This document shows positions 1 through 7,458 of a stretch of DNA of 32,660 nucleotides, in pieces (within the stretch, counting starts at the first letter, position 1; every line of letters starts with the position of its first letter). Under the pieces are notes generated by a model. That model worked only from the letters and a program-made list of their open reading frames with translations, searched no databases and was not told where the DNA came from. The DNA comes from Deltaproteobacteria bacterium. Lineage in GTDB: Bacteria; Myxococcota_A; UBA9042; DTJE01. The position numbers and the translations under genes were made by a program. The stretch spans positions 1 to 32,660 of the forward strand of contig JAKPTZ010000026.1 of assembly GCA_029555025.1 (NCBI GenBank). The letters run 5' to 3'.

Positions 1-494
1 TAAAGCGGGGCGTACAGTTCGACGACCGACTCGGTCAGCACACGTTCAAGTTCATTGATGTCCGCCGCGCCCTTGATCGTTGAATTTATCGGGGATCTTT
101 TCTTGACGTCGTGCATCTTCAGGACCAGGCGGATGCCGCCTTCCGGCAATTGAAGGATCTGGCCGCTGACGCCGATATCGGCCTGGACGCGTTCGGCGAA
201 CTTGACCTCGCAGTCGTCGCGGCCCGCCATCAGGCAGTCCTGCAGGTCGATTCCGAAACCTTCCAGGATTACCTGGGCATTTTCCTTGTCCATCAGGGAA
301 TATCCGGTGGCGTACCGACGGGCGCCGTCACGGACGATTTCGGTAAAAAGATCCAGAACTTCGGGGCTTACATTTTTCGAAAAATCACGAAGATCCGAAA
401 CAAAGATGATCTTGTCCTTTTCCTGCGACATGGCGGCCGGGCAGAACAGCACGGCAACCAGGACGGCGGCCAGGCATGTCAGCTTCAAATTCAT
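1..494 (-). CDS. Secreted CsgG/TolB-N-like protein, N-terminal part (runs off the window)
   Basis: The reading frame starts at an ATG at 494 and stays open to the window edge, so only about 164 residues are visible and the C-terminus is missing. The first 23 or so residues (MNLKLTCLAAVLVAVLFC, then PAAMSQ) form a Sec signal peptide without a lipobox, so the product should be periplasmic or outer-membrane associated. The mature part has a helix rich in charged residues, then 'ENAQVILEGFG', a Cys pair (DLQDCL, RDDCEV) and 'FAERVQADIGVSGQI', followed by strands. This layout resembles the N-terminal domain shared by CsgG, TolB-N and FlgO-like periplasmic proteins, where a protein name-like helix precedes 'A..lGa.y.vsG'. 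The assignment rests on that pattern alone. The thioredoxin-fold gene lies 58 bases upstream in the same direction, so they could be co-transcribed. No good ribosome binding site is visible before the ATG. Confidence 0.6.
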   Translation of the reverse strand, partial: MNLKLTCLAAVLVAVLFCPAAMSQEKDKIIFVSDLRDFSKNVSPEVLDLFTEIVRDGARRYATGYSLMDKENAQVILEGFGIDLQDCLMAGRDDCEVKFAERVQADIGVSGQILQLPEGGIRLVLKMHDVKKRSPINSTIKGAADINELERVLTESVVELYAPL

Positions 495-552
495 CGAACA
501 CCACTTGACGGTTTGCGACTGCACCGAACGATACCTGAAAGGGTTTACACGG

Positions 553-1248
553 TCAATTCCCCGAATGGGTTGCAGGAACCGTCGGATTGACCGGAACGGG
601 CGGCGATGACGGCGGAGGGGCGGGAACGGCCGGCAGGGATGAGGGCGGCAAGGATGCCGGCGGCCTGGCGGAAGACGAACCACGACAGGCCGAAATGATG
701 TCATTAACAACATCGGTGCCCGGTTCCGCGATAACGGCCTTAACAACCCCGTCGGCCCCAAAAACGAACGTCCTGGGAACCGTCACCGTCATCTGCGGGG
801 TGGTCAAGCCGAACAGCCTGGAAATGAGCATATTGACGTCCGTGACCGTCCGGAACGGCACCTGAATCCGATCCTGGAACGACCGGACTTTGGGCCTGTC
901 TTCACCGGCCGCGACCAGCACCACGCGAACACCGGCCGACGAAAGGCGGGCCGATTCGGACTTCAGTTGAAGGATTTCCCTTCTGCACGGTTCGCAGACC
1001 GTCGTGAAAAAGACCAGCGCCGCACAGCCGTTGTCCGCGGCAAGTTCCGACAGCATCCTTGCGACCGTGAAGACGTTCCTGTCCAGATCCGGGGCCCCGA
1101 ATTTCGGGACCGGCTGGCCCTCCGATGGGACAACCGCCTCGGCAGGGGCCGCCTGGTCGGCCGCAGTCGAAACAAGCGGAAACAAGGCCACGCAGACCGT
1201 CAACACCAGTGTCGCGAATCGCGCCGGATATCGAAATCCATCAACCAA
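553..1248 (-). CDS. Exported TlpA/AhpC-type thioredoxin-fold protein with Pro-rich tail
   Basis: This is a thioredoxin-fold protein of the TlpA/AhpC-TSA type, likely a periplasmic thiol-disulfide oxidoreductase. The redox motif CEPC sits in 'FFTTVCEPCRREI' at about residues 85-88, preceded by the usual hydrophobic strand (AALVFF), and the cis-Pro region is 'VTVPRTFVF'. I chose a TTG start at 1248: it has GGGGTG about 5 bases upstream and leads directly into a clean signal peptide (n-region with Arg, then FATLVLTVCVALF, cleavage near STA-AD). The frame extends to a TTG at 1281, which would add 11 residues that make a poor signal sequence and would overlap the predicted -10 box. The last 40 or so residues are low complexity and very rich in Pro and Ser, which is unusual for the family and may be a linker or wall-spanning tail. 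Partner and substrate are unknown. Confidence 0.75.
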   Translation of the reverse strand: MVDGFRYPARFATLVLTVCVALFPLVSTAADQAAPAEAVVPSEGQPVPKFGAPDLDRNVFTVARMLSELAADNGCAALVFFTTVCEPCRREILQLKSESARLSSAGVRVVLVAAGEDRPKVRSFQDRIQVPFRTVTDVNMLISRLFGLTTPQMTVTVPRTFVFGADGVVKAVIAEPGTDVVNDIISACRGSSSARPPASLPPSSLPAVPAPPPSSPPVPVNPTVPATHSGN

Positions 1249-1278
1249 CAGGCACCCCGGACAATGCGAACGGATCAC

Positions 1279-1307
1279 CAAATAAATCCACCCGTTGCGA
1301 CAGTCAA
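1279..1307 (-). promoter_or_regulatory. Putative sigma70-type promoter of the thioredoxin-fold gene
   Basis: On the minus strand TTGACT (1302-1307) is followed after 17 bases by TATTTG (1279-1284). A GTTGCG/CGCAAC inverted repeat (1294-1299 and 1309-1314) surrounds the -35 box and could be an operator. The -10 match is weak, so this is tentative. If real, translation must start downstream of 1279, which supports the TTG at 1248. Confidence 0.35.
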
Positions 1308-1420
1308 GCGCAACGACGCCCAGTATAGTCGAAAAGCCCGGGGAACTTTGTACAATCTGCCGGCTCGAGTCATTGGGAAGCGAAGGAACGCAACAGGAAT
1401 CACAGACCGTCCCGGGACCA

Positions 1421-2266
1421 TCATTTCTTCAACAATGCAAGCAGTGTCCGGACATTTGTGGAAACCTCGGCGCAAACAACTTCATCTGCTTTTCCAGTCA
1501 AAAACAGGGCCGCACGAACCGGCCCTGGCGCATCGTGACGGCAGAAGTCCCTTTCCAGAATCGATATGGCTTTCCTGGCGTCATGATGATCCAGGATTCG
1601 GTGAAGATGACTGGCAACGTCGTTAATTCCGGCGGCAAAATTCCTTAACACGTAGTTCAAATCGTATGCGTCCTTGTTTTCGCCACGTCCCTCAAATGCA
1701 AGCGCCTTCATCACGATGAATCCGCCGGGGCCGCATGCCCACAGATTTCGGGATGCGGCTTCATGCTGGATGGTGTGGCACCGAATATTGACACTCATGC
1801 GGTCATGAAAAGCGCATTCGAGACCGGAAGCGACCACCGCCGCAAAATCGCTTTCGATGTTTTTCAACCGACCAGGCACGTCACTCGAACAAGACGGCGA
1901 AATCAGGAAGTCCACACTGATTTCGGGAGTGCCGGATACAACCCACCGATGATTTGTTTGATGTCCCCGTTCATTTCTATCCGGACGGAAGCCGGCATCT
2001 CTAAGCCGGGCAGAGATCTCCCGATACCTTCCGGATTCCAGTACGGCCAGTTTCAGGCCCAGATCCAGATCCATTGTCCCTGCGTGAGGCTCAACGCCCG
2101 GCATTGAGTTGCTTTGATTAATAATCAGGGTCGGTACCAGGCCACCGACCACAATAATGTCGTCCATCATGTCGCCGAGCCGCGTCGCAATAAACAGCAG
2201 CGCGGATTTCACACGTGCGGTATGAGCGCAGTCGTATTGGATTGCCGTGGCGGGCTTACCGGTCAT
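1421..2266 (-). CDS. AbiEii-like nucleotidyltransferase (candidate toxin of a TA pair)
   Basis: The protein looks like the nucleotidyltransferase-fold AbiEii/AbiGii (DUF1814-like) family, whose members act as toxins of type IV TA systems; some modify tRNA or other RNA with nucleotides. Visible signatures are 'IIVVGGLVPTL' (Gly-Gly at 41-42), 'HAGTMDLDLGL' giving the D-x-D pair at about 66 and 68, and a later 'ISVDFLI' that can supply the third carboxylate. The frame runs to 2311, but I place the start at the ATG at 2266. That ATG lies inside the last codons of the upstream gene (ATGACCGGTAA, 11-base overlap, with AAGG just before it), the typical arrangement of translationally coupled TA genes. 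Length is 281 residues, normal for the family. The partner upstream is a wHTH protein of AbiEi type. That this pair is toxic and neutralised is inferred from family and context only. Confidence 0.7.
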   Translation of the reverse strand: MTGKPATAIQYDCAHTARVKSALLFIATRLGDMMDDIIVVGGLVPTLIINQSNSMPGVEPHAGTMDLDLGLKLAVLESGRYREISARLRDAGFRPDRNERGHQTNHRWVVSGTPEISVDFLISPSCSSDVPGRLKNIESDFAAVVASGLECAFHDRMSVNIRCHTIQHEAASRNLWACGPGGFIVMKALAFEGRGENKDAYDLNYVLRNFAAGINDVASHLHRILDHHDARKAISILERDFCRHDAPGPVRAALFLTGKADEVVCAEVSTNVRTLLALLKK

Positions 2267-3320
2267 CCTTATTCCAGTCCAGGATTTGCCGTCGCAGCAT
2301 TGCGGCAGCATCGGCCGATCTTTCGTGGTGTCCCTTCAGATCGACGAAGACCTGTGCCGGATGGGCGCAAATGACGCCATCCTTCGGCCGCGTCCACTGA
2401 AAGACACCATCGTCATCGGGTACAACCAACCACAGGTTGGCTCCCCTTGATTCGGAAATAAAGCCGATCCGTTCCAGGAATTCGGAAGGAATTTCTTCAC
2501 GCACAAAAATTGTGACTGTCCGGAAGGCGGCGAAGCCGGTCATCAGCCATGCGGCACCAAGACCGGTCGCGGCGTATTCCAGACCTTCGCCAGTCAGGCT
2601 CGATGCAACTTGATGAAGCAGCGCTTCGCCCGACCGGGCCGGCAGGCTTCCCCTGATACAATGGTGACGGTCGAAGTTATATGAGTCGCGCCATGCATCA
2701 AGCAACAAACCACGGTCATTCACGCGAACCGTTCGGTCCTTCTGCCTGGATACAAGCTCTTCGGCAACAAGGCGGGACAACAGGCGGCTGACAAAACCGC
2801 GGTCAAGACCGGTAAGTTCGGAAATCCTGGCCTGACTGAATTGTTCCAATGGATTTGCCAACAGCATCCGGACGATTCTTGAGCTTCTGGGGGCAAACAA
2901 GTTCGTTGGACGCCCGGATGAAACGAAAGCATCGCGCTTGCCTTCAATCACAACCTGCAGACCGGGAGCCACGATAAAGGCGTTGCCACTTAGATCGAAC
3001 CAACCCACGCCGCGTTCGTGACAGATTTTTCGTCCGGCTTCCCCCATGTAAGGAACCGCCACCAGGGGGACAATCCCGTCAAACCGGGCGGCCATGGCAC
3101 GAACCTTTTCGACCGCGGAAAGCACTGGGGCTGAAGTTGCCGACTTGCGAAACTCGACAACAAACCTGGATCCAAATTCGAATGTCAAATCCGCCCCTTG
3201 AACCCAGCCGGCCTGGCCGGATTCCAATACTCTGGCCTTCTGATTAAAAGGCGCAAAAATCCGGTTCAAGACCGCCGGCATTGCCGCCACAAGACGCCTG
3301 TGTTCGTTTGATTGCATCAT
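2256..3320 (-). CDS. AbiEi-like winged-helix protein with N-terminal restriction-endonuclease-like domain (candidate antitoxin)
   Basis: This is a two-part regulator. The N-terminal half has 'ADLTFEF' and 'VVEFRKSATSAPVL', then 'VPLVAVPYMGEAG' and 'GVGWFDLSGNAFI', a pattern typical of a PD-(D/E)xK-like domain fused to DNA-binding regions in AbiEi-related antitoxins. A winged helix follows ('QARISELTGLDRGFVSRLLSRL', then 'LVSRQKDRTVRVNDRG'). The C-terminal third (about 150 residues) matches the conserved tail of such proteins and ends with 'AQVFVDLKG', close to the AbiEi C-terminal motif. The frame extends upstream to 3446, but that extension has no ribosome binding site and would cross the putative promoter, so I start at the ATG at 3320; 3341 and 3317 are alternatives. 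It overlaps the nucleotidyltransferase gene by 11 bases. By analogy it should bind the module's own promoter and antagonise the partner. The expected autoregulation is not shown by any repeat I could identify with confidence. Confidence 0.68.
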   Translation of the reverse strand: MMQSNEHRRLVAAMPAVLNRIFAPFNQKARVLESGQAGWVQGADLTFEFGSRFVVEFRKSATSAPVLSAVEKVRAMAARFDGIVPLVAVPYMGEAGRKICHERGVGWFDLSGNAFIVAPGLQVVIEGKRDAFVSSGRPTNLFAPRSSRIVRMLLANPLEQFSQARISELTGLDRGFVSRLLSRLVAEELVSRQKDRTVRVNDRGLLLDAWRDSYNFDRHHCIRGSLPARSGEALLHQVASSLTGEGLEYAATGLGAAWLMTGFAAFRTVTIFVREEIPSEFLERIGFISESRGANLWLVVPDDDGVFQWTRPKDGVICAHPAQVFVDLKGHHERSADAAAMLRRQILDWNKDDR

Positions 3321-3327
3321 TGATAAA

Positions 3328-3356
3328 CAAATACCCTTCATTGCTGAATCTGTCAA
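3328..3356 (-). promoter_or_regulatory. Putative promoter of the AbiEi/AbiEii-like pair
   Basis: On the minus strand TTGACA (3351-3356, perfect -35) is followed after exactly 17 bases by TATTTG (3328-3333). The ATG at 3320 would then lie almost at the transcription start, implying a very short or absent leader. The same TTGAC[A/T]-N17-TATTTG arrangement occurs before the gene ending at 553. Confidence 0.4.
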
Positions 3357-3489
3357 TGTAGCCAATTTATGCAAATCACCCTGACAAATCAACTGCGACG
3401 TGAATTTCGCCAACGCTTGAACTTTCACTCTGACTTCACAAAACACGTATCATCCGGAATCGTGACGACAGCTTTTCCGGGGAGGCGCG

Positions 3490-6312
3490 ATGAGACTCCT
3501 GAACCCGTCAGCATTATTGGTTTCGGTGATGCTGGCCGCGGCGGCACTTGCCGGGTGCGGGGGCGGGCCGGTGGCGTCCGATGTGCCGGGCGACGTGGGC
3601 CAGACGGGGGACGACCACACGGTGCCATCGTTTGCAAGCCTGGCGGACTTCCTGGCGTACGCCGGGGAAGCGACGCCGGCCCAGGTGAAGTTCGTCATCC
3701 GGGACTTCCAGGGCCCGGCGGTGGTCCACTTCGAGGAACCCGGCTTTTATGCGATGCACGACGAATGGTCATGGTTTTCGCTTCTTAACGGGATCGAGAT
3801 CCCGGGATACGACTTCGCCCCGATAAATGGAATGTCGTTTCCGACCGTGGGCGCCATTTTTGACTGGGCCAGGGGCCGAAGTCCGCTTCCGCTTGACCTG
3901 GTGTTCGTGGCCGAGGGCACCCGCCTTTATTCGCCGAAATTTTATGACCGCGCGTTCAACCGTACCAGCAGCCAGGGAACGCTTGCGCCGCGATTTTTCG
4001 GATGCGGATCGGTCCTGTATTTCCCGCCCGATGACAGACGTCCGATTCCCGTTGAGACGTGGGGTTTCGAGCTTGAATACGGCGACGTGCCGACCGAAAC
4101 CGACGTCGAAAGGTTCTTTGAATCCATCGGCGAGGCGCTTCCCGAAGGCGTTGCCGGCGAGATCATCTGGATTGTAAGGTCGGAAACGCAGAAAAAGGTG
4201 GCCCAGACGATTGACGCCGGGGGCGGGCCGCTTGCCGGCAGATGGGCAACCTGGGACATGTTGCAGGTGCCCGGCGAGTCCCAGACTTACAACCCGGGCA
4301 TCTCCGCCGGCTTCGTGAAGATTTTTGAACCGGGCGAAGTGCCCCTGGTCGATGCGGCAAGGACCGTGGCGGTGCTGCGCGAAATCCCGGACGACCTTCC
4401 CCCGGTCGCCGCGATCGTCACGAACGTGCCCCAGACCCCGTTGTCGCACATCGGCATCCTGGCAAAGGCGCGCGGCACCCCGAACCTGTACGTGGCGGGA
4501 ATCGCCGACGACCCGCGGTTCGTGACGTGGGCGTCGTACAAGCGGCCCATCATCGTCAAGGCGACTGCCGACGGGCACGAATTCCGGGAAATGAGCAACG
4601 CGGAATGGTCCCAGTACATGTCGCTTCAGGCACCGCGCCAGGCCGACATCCAGCCGGTCGATGTGTCGGGATTCCCGGACACCTTCGATCCGGGCGCCGC
4701 GACGCCGACGGAGATGGAGGGCCTGATTCCGATGATCGGCGGCAAGACGGCCGGGTTCATCATGTTGAACTCGATCGGTGAACTGGACAAACCGGACGCG
4801 CCGATTGGGATAACCGTTCGTGGTTACCGGGAATTCATCGACACACTGGATCCGCCGCTTGACCAGATACTGGCCCACTCCGCGATGACCGACTCCAGGG
4901 TCGTGCTTGCGGTGACCGAAGGGCCGAACGCCTACCTGGCCGCCAATGGTGGCAGCGATGCGGCGCAGAAGTGGCTTGACGCGTTCCGGACGGCTTACCT
5001 GGGAACGGTCATCGGCCGGGCCGTCGAGGCTGGCGGCATCAGGCAGATGGTCATGACGGCCCCGATGGACGCGGGCTTCGTCGCGCGAATCACGTCCGCG
5101 CTGGAAGAAAGATTCAACTTCCTGGACGACGCCCAAGGACTGCGGTTTCGGTCGTCGTCGTCGGCCGAGGACGTTGAGGGCTTCAACGGCGCGGGCCTTT
5201 ATGAATCCCACACCGGATACCTGCACCCGGAACTGCAATCGCCGAAAAAAAGGGACAAGACGGTTGAAGCCGCCCTGCGCCGAGTCTGGGCGTCATACTG
5301 GCTTAACAACGCATTCCAGGAACGGGCCCTGGCCGGGATCGACCATCTGGCCGCGAACATGGGGGTGCTGGTGCACCCGGTGTTCGACGACGACCGCGAG
5401 GCGGCAAACGGCGTCTTGACGCTTGAGCTTGTGCGACGGGCAGGTGGCGACGTCGTGACCCTGACCGCGAACATGCAGGACGGCGCCCTGTCGGTGACGA
5501 ATCCCCCGCCCGACTCGAATGCGCTGCCCGAAGTCGATGTCGTTACCAGGACCGGCGCGGATGACCCGGTGATTTCGCGCGTCCGGGCCTCGACCGAAGT
5601 GGCCCCGGGAACCCTGCTGCTTTCCGACACCGAGCTGACGTCGCTGCTTGACTCGTTCGTGAAGATGGCGTCTGACTGGCTTGACCTGCGAAACAAGGAT
5701 CTCCTGTCGGCAAGGAAGCGTTCCACGTTGACTGTTGATGCGGAAATCAAACGGATGTCGCCGGGATGGCCGTCGCTGAAGGACGGCACAGTGAACCCGG
5801 CCAGGCTGGTGCTGAAGCAGGCTCGAACCGTCGAAAGGCCGGTGCTGGCCGGTGACGCAATCAGGAAGCTGCCTGTGCCGGACGACCTGCTGTCGTACGC
5901 GATCCTGGCCAGGCAGCGGACTTGCCAGTGCACGGCCTTCCGCGTGGATGTATTTGAATTCACGACGGATCCGGCACATCCCTGGCCGTTTGACTACTCA
6001 AAGACGCCGTTCGTTTCGCACGCGGCCCTGCGATTTACGACGACGATTCCGGACTTTGATTTCAACCCCGGCGACCTGCGGATGCTGACCCACCTTCACG
6101 CCACGTTCACGTTCGATGACGACCGCCAGTGGCGCATGACCGTGACGCCAATTGACACGCAGGCGGCCGGATTCGCGTCGTTGGAACTTGACCAGGCGGG
6201 CGAATGGACGATGACCGGTGGCGGCGGACAGTCGGCCGACGGTGCCGACCTTGCCTGCACTGCGACAACGATTCTTACTTCACCGCTGGCGTTCCTGGAT
6301 TCGCTGATGTAG
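3490..6312 (+). CDS. Lipoprotein with phospho-His swivel motif and PPDK-type ATP-grasp domain in permuted order
   Basis: The 940-residue protein begins with an SPII signal: hydrophobic segment, lipobox LAGC with Cys23, then Gly residues, so it should be a membrane-anchored lipoprotein outside the cytoplasm. At about 308-337 is 'VPQTPLSHIGILAKARGTP', matching the PEP-utilising swivelling domain with its phosphoryl-carrying His (His320). Residues ~415-780 match the pyruvate-phosphate-dikinase/PEP-synthase ATP-grasp domain: 'IGGKTAGF' (Lys419), 'LRFRSSSSAEDVEGFNGAG' (Arg554), 'VDAEIK' (Glu752) and 'LKQARTV' (Gln777, Arg779). These are the positions that bind ATP and metal in the family, and all are present. 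The usual order is ATP-grasp first; here the His domain comes first, and no PEP/pyruvate TIM barrel is visible. The ~300 N-terminal and ~160 C-terminal residues are unassigned. The ATG has GGGGAGG just upstream. Substrate unknown; phosphorylation of an envelope polymer is speculation. Confidence 0.85.
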   Translation: MRLLNPSALLVSVMLAAAALAGCGGGPVASDVPGDVGQTGDDHTVPSFASLADFLAYAGEATPAQVKFVIRDFQGPAVVHFEEPGFYAMHDEWSWFSLLNGIEIPGYDFAPINGMSFPTVGAIFDWARGRSPLPLDLVFVAEGTRLYSPKFYDRAFNRTSSQGTLAPRFFGCGSVLYFPPDDRRPIPVETWGFELEYGDVPTETDVERFFESIGEALPEGVAGEIIWIVRSETQKKVAQTIDAGGGPLAGRWATWDMLQVPGESQTYNPGISAGFVKIFEPGEVPLVDAARTVAVLREIPDDLPPVAAIVTNVPQTPLSHIGILAKARGTPNLYVAGIADDPRFVTWASYKRPIIVKATADGHEFREMSNAEWSQYMSLQAPRQADIQPVDVSGFPDTFDPGAATPTEMEGLIPMIGGKTAGFIMLNSIGELDKPDAPIGITVRGYREFIDTLDPPLDQILAHSAMTDSRVVLAVTEGPNAYLAANGGSDAAQKWLDAFRTAYLGTVIGRAVEAGGIRQMVMTAPMDAGFVARITSALEERFNFLDDAQGLRFRSSSSAEDVEGFNGAGLYESHTGYLHPELQSPKKRDKTVEAALRRVWASYWLNNAFQERALAGIDHLAANMGVLVHPVFDDDREAANGVLTLELVRRAGGDVVTLTANMQDGALSVTNPPPDSNALPEVDVVTRTGADDPVISRVRASTEVAPGTLLLSDTELTSLLDSFVKMASDWLDLRNKDLLSARKRSTLTVDAEIKRMSPGWPSLKDGTVNPARLVLKQARTVERPVLAGDAIRKLPVPDDLLSYAILARQRTCQCTAFRVDVFEFTTDPAHPWPFDYSKTPFVSHAALRFTTTIPDFDFNPGDLRMLTHLHATFTFDDDRQWRMTVTPIDTQAAGFASLELDQAGEWTMTGGGGQSADGADLACTATTILTSPLAFLDSLM

Positions 6313-6327
6313 GGGGCTGCCCGGGAC

Positions 6328-6347
6328 GGGCGAATTTTCATTCGCCC
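6328..6347. repeat. Palindromic repeat, copy 1 (GGGCGAAT-TTTC-ATTCGCCC)
   Basis: An 8-bp perfect inverted repeat with a TTTC loop, 16 bases after the stop of the dikinase-like lipoprotein gene and in the gap facing the convergent BRO-N gene. The identical 20 bases recur at 20614-20633 and 20759-20778. It could act as a bidirectional transcription end signal, although no T-run follows. Confidence 0.8.
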
Positions 6348-6405
6348 TTACGGAATCCGGACGGATGCGTGCGGCCCGTAAGCTCCACACCTTTCGAACA
6401 AAAAC

Positions 6406-7262
6406 TCACTCGTCGGAAGTTTCCTTCAATTGCTTTGCGGATCTGTCGGTCGGCAGAAAACTTTCGCCACTCACCACGCTTCTGCCAGTCTTCTGCTCCA
6501 ATTCCCGGCGGGCCCGCCTGGCAATTCCGCCACCCTTCCTGCCAGCGCTGGCGTTTTCCACCATGCCGGTGGCCTGTACGCTTTCGGCAATCTGCCGCGT
6601 AGAAAGTTCCGCAAGCGCCGTGAAGATAAGTTCCGCCTCGGTCATATGGTCGCGCAAGTTCTGTACATCCAATCCTTTGATCTTCTTATGTTCCTTGACT
6701 GAAACCCCCGCCATTCCTGATGGATGATGTTCGTCAATATGGCATATTCGTCAGCGCCACTGACGTCATGGCTTTTCCAATAATCCGTCAGCTTGTTCCT
6801 GGTTTCCTGGCCCATCATCCGCTGCTGGATCCATTTTTCGCTTCGGCCATGCTGGCGCCAGTAATCACGGGCGCGATCCAGCGACCGCGCCGGGTCGCCC
6901 ATGTCCTGAATTCGCTCGTAACCAACCCTTGCAAGCCAAAGCTTAATCGGTTCAGCTTTGGGACTGGGAACGGACTGAACTATTCGCAAAAGCACTTCCG
7001 GATCGGCGACATCCGTCAGATAGGATTTTCCATCGCTGGCCGTCAACTTCAGTCGGTTACATTTTGTAACCGACTCGCTACCTTCCTTCTTGAGCCTGTT
7101 TTTCAACACCTTCCAGTAGTTACGCGCGGCCTGATAGTCCGGCTGATGGATCAGCGCGGCTACAATGTCAACGACAGAAAAGAACCAGGTCTCGGAATCA
7201 GCGTCGTACACCCGACGAATCTTGAAGTCCTCGAAGACCGCCAGAACCTGTTCCTTACTCAT
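6406..7262 (-). pseudogene. BRO-N / DinD-like protein, split by a one-base frameshift
   Basis: The start is the ATG at 7262 (MSKEQVLAVFEDF) with GGAGGG about 7 bases upstream. The first part (residues 1 to about 185) is a BRO-N domain of the phage-antirepressor type ('WFFSVVDIVAAL', 'YLTDVADPEVLLRIVQSVP', 'KLWLARVGYERIQDM'). It is followed by a region typical of longer BRO-N proteins ('WIQQRMMGQETRNKLTDYWK', 'YAILTNIIHQEW'). After HQEW the frame goes astray and stops at 6642. The missing C-terminal part continues in another frame from 6714 ('AGVSVKEHKKIKGLDVQNL', 'FTALAELSTRQIAESVQATG', 'GESFLP') to the stop at 6406; it resembles the C-terminus of DinD. Adding one base within CCCCCGCCA (6705-6713, plus strand) would rejoin both halves into about 285 residues. 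The cause may be a mutation, an assembly error in the G-run, or slippage. Function in related proteins is poorly known; DinD interferes with RecA filaments in E. coli. Confidence 0.85.
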
Positions 7263-7458
7263 CGTCCTGCCCTCCAATTACGCTTGCCCGGCTATGGCCA
7301 GAACACAGGGATATGAAAAACTAGCACCATCGACAGTGAGGCGCCACACCAATCCTCGCCGAACAAATATTCGGGGAAATACGGCGAAGGCTATCCCGGG
7401 AAGTGCAACGGCATTGACCGTTCATGATACGTTGACTGGAACCGCAGAATCCGGGGAA

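Noticed and set aside
3769-5238. 489-residue minus-strand reading frame
   Set aside because: Lies wholly inside the dikinase-like lipoprotein gene, which has matching domains and a ribosome binding site; this frame has no recognisable motif.
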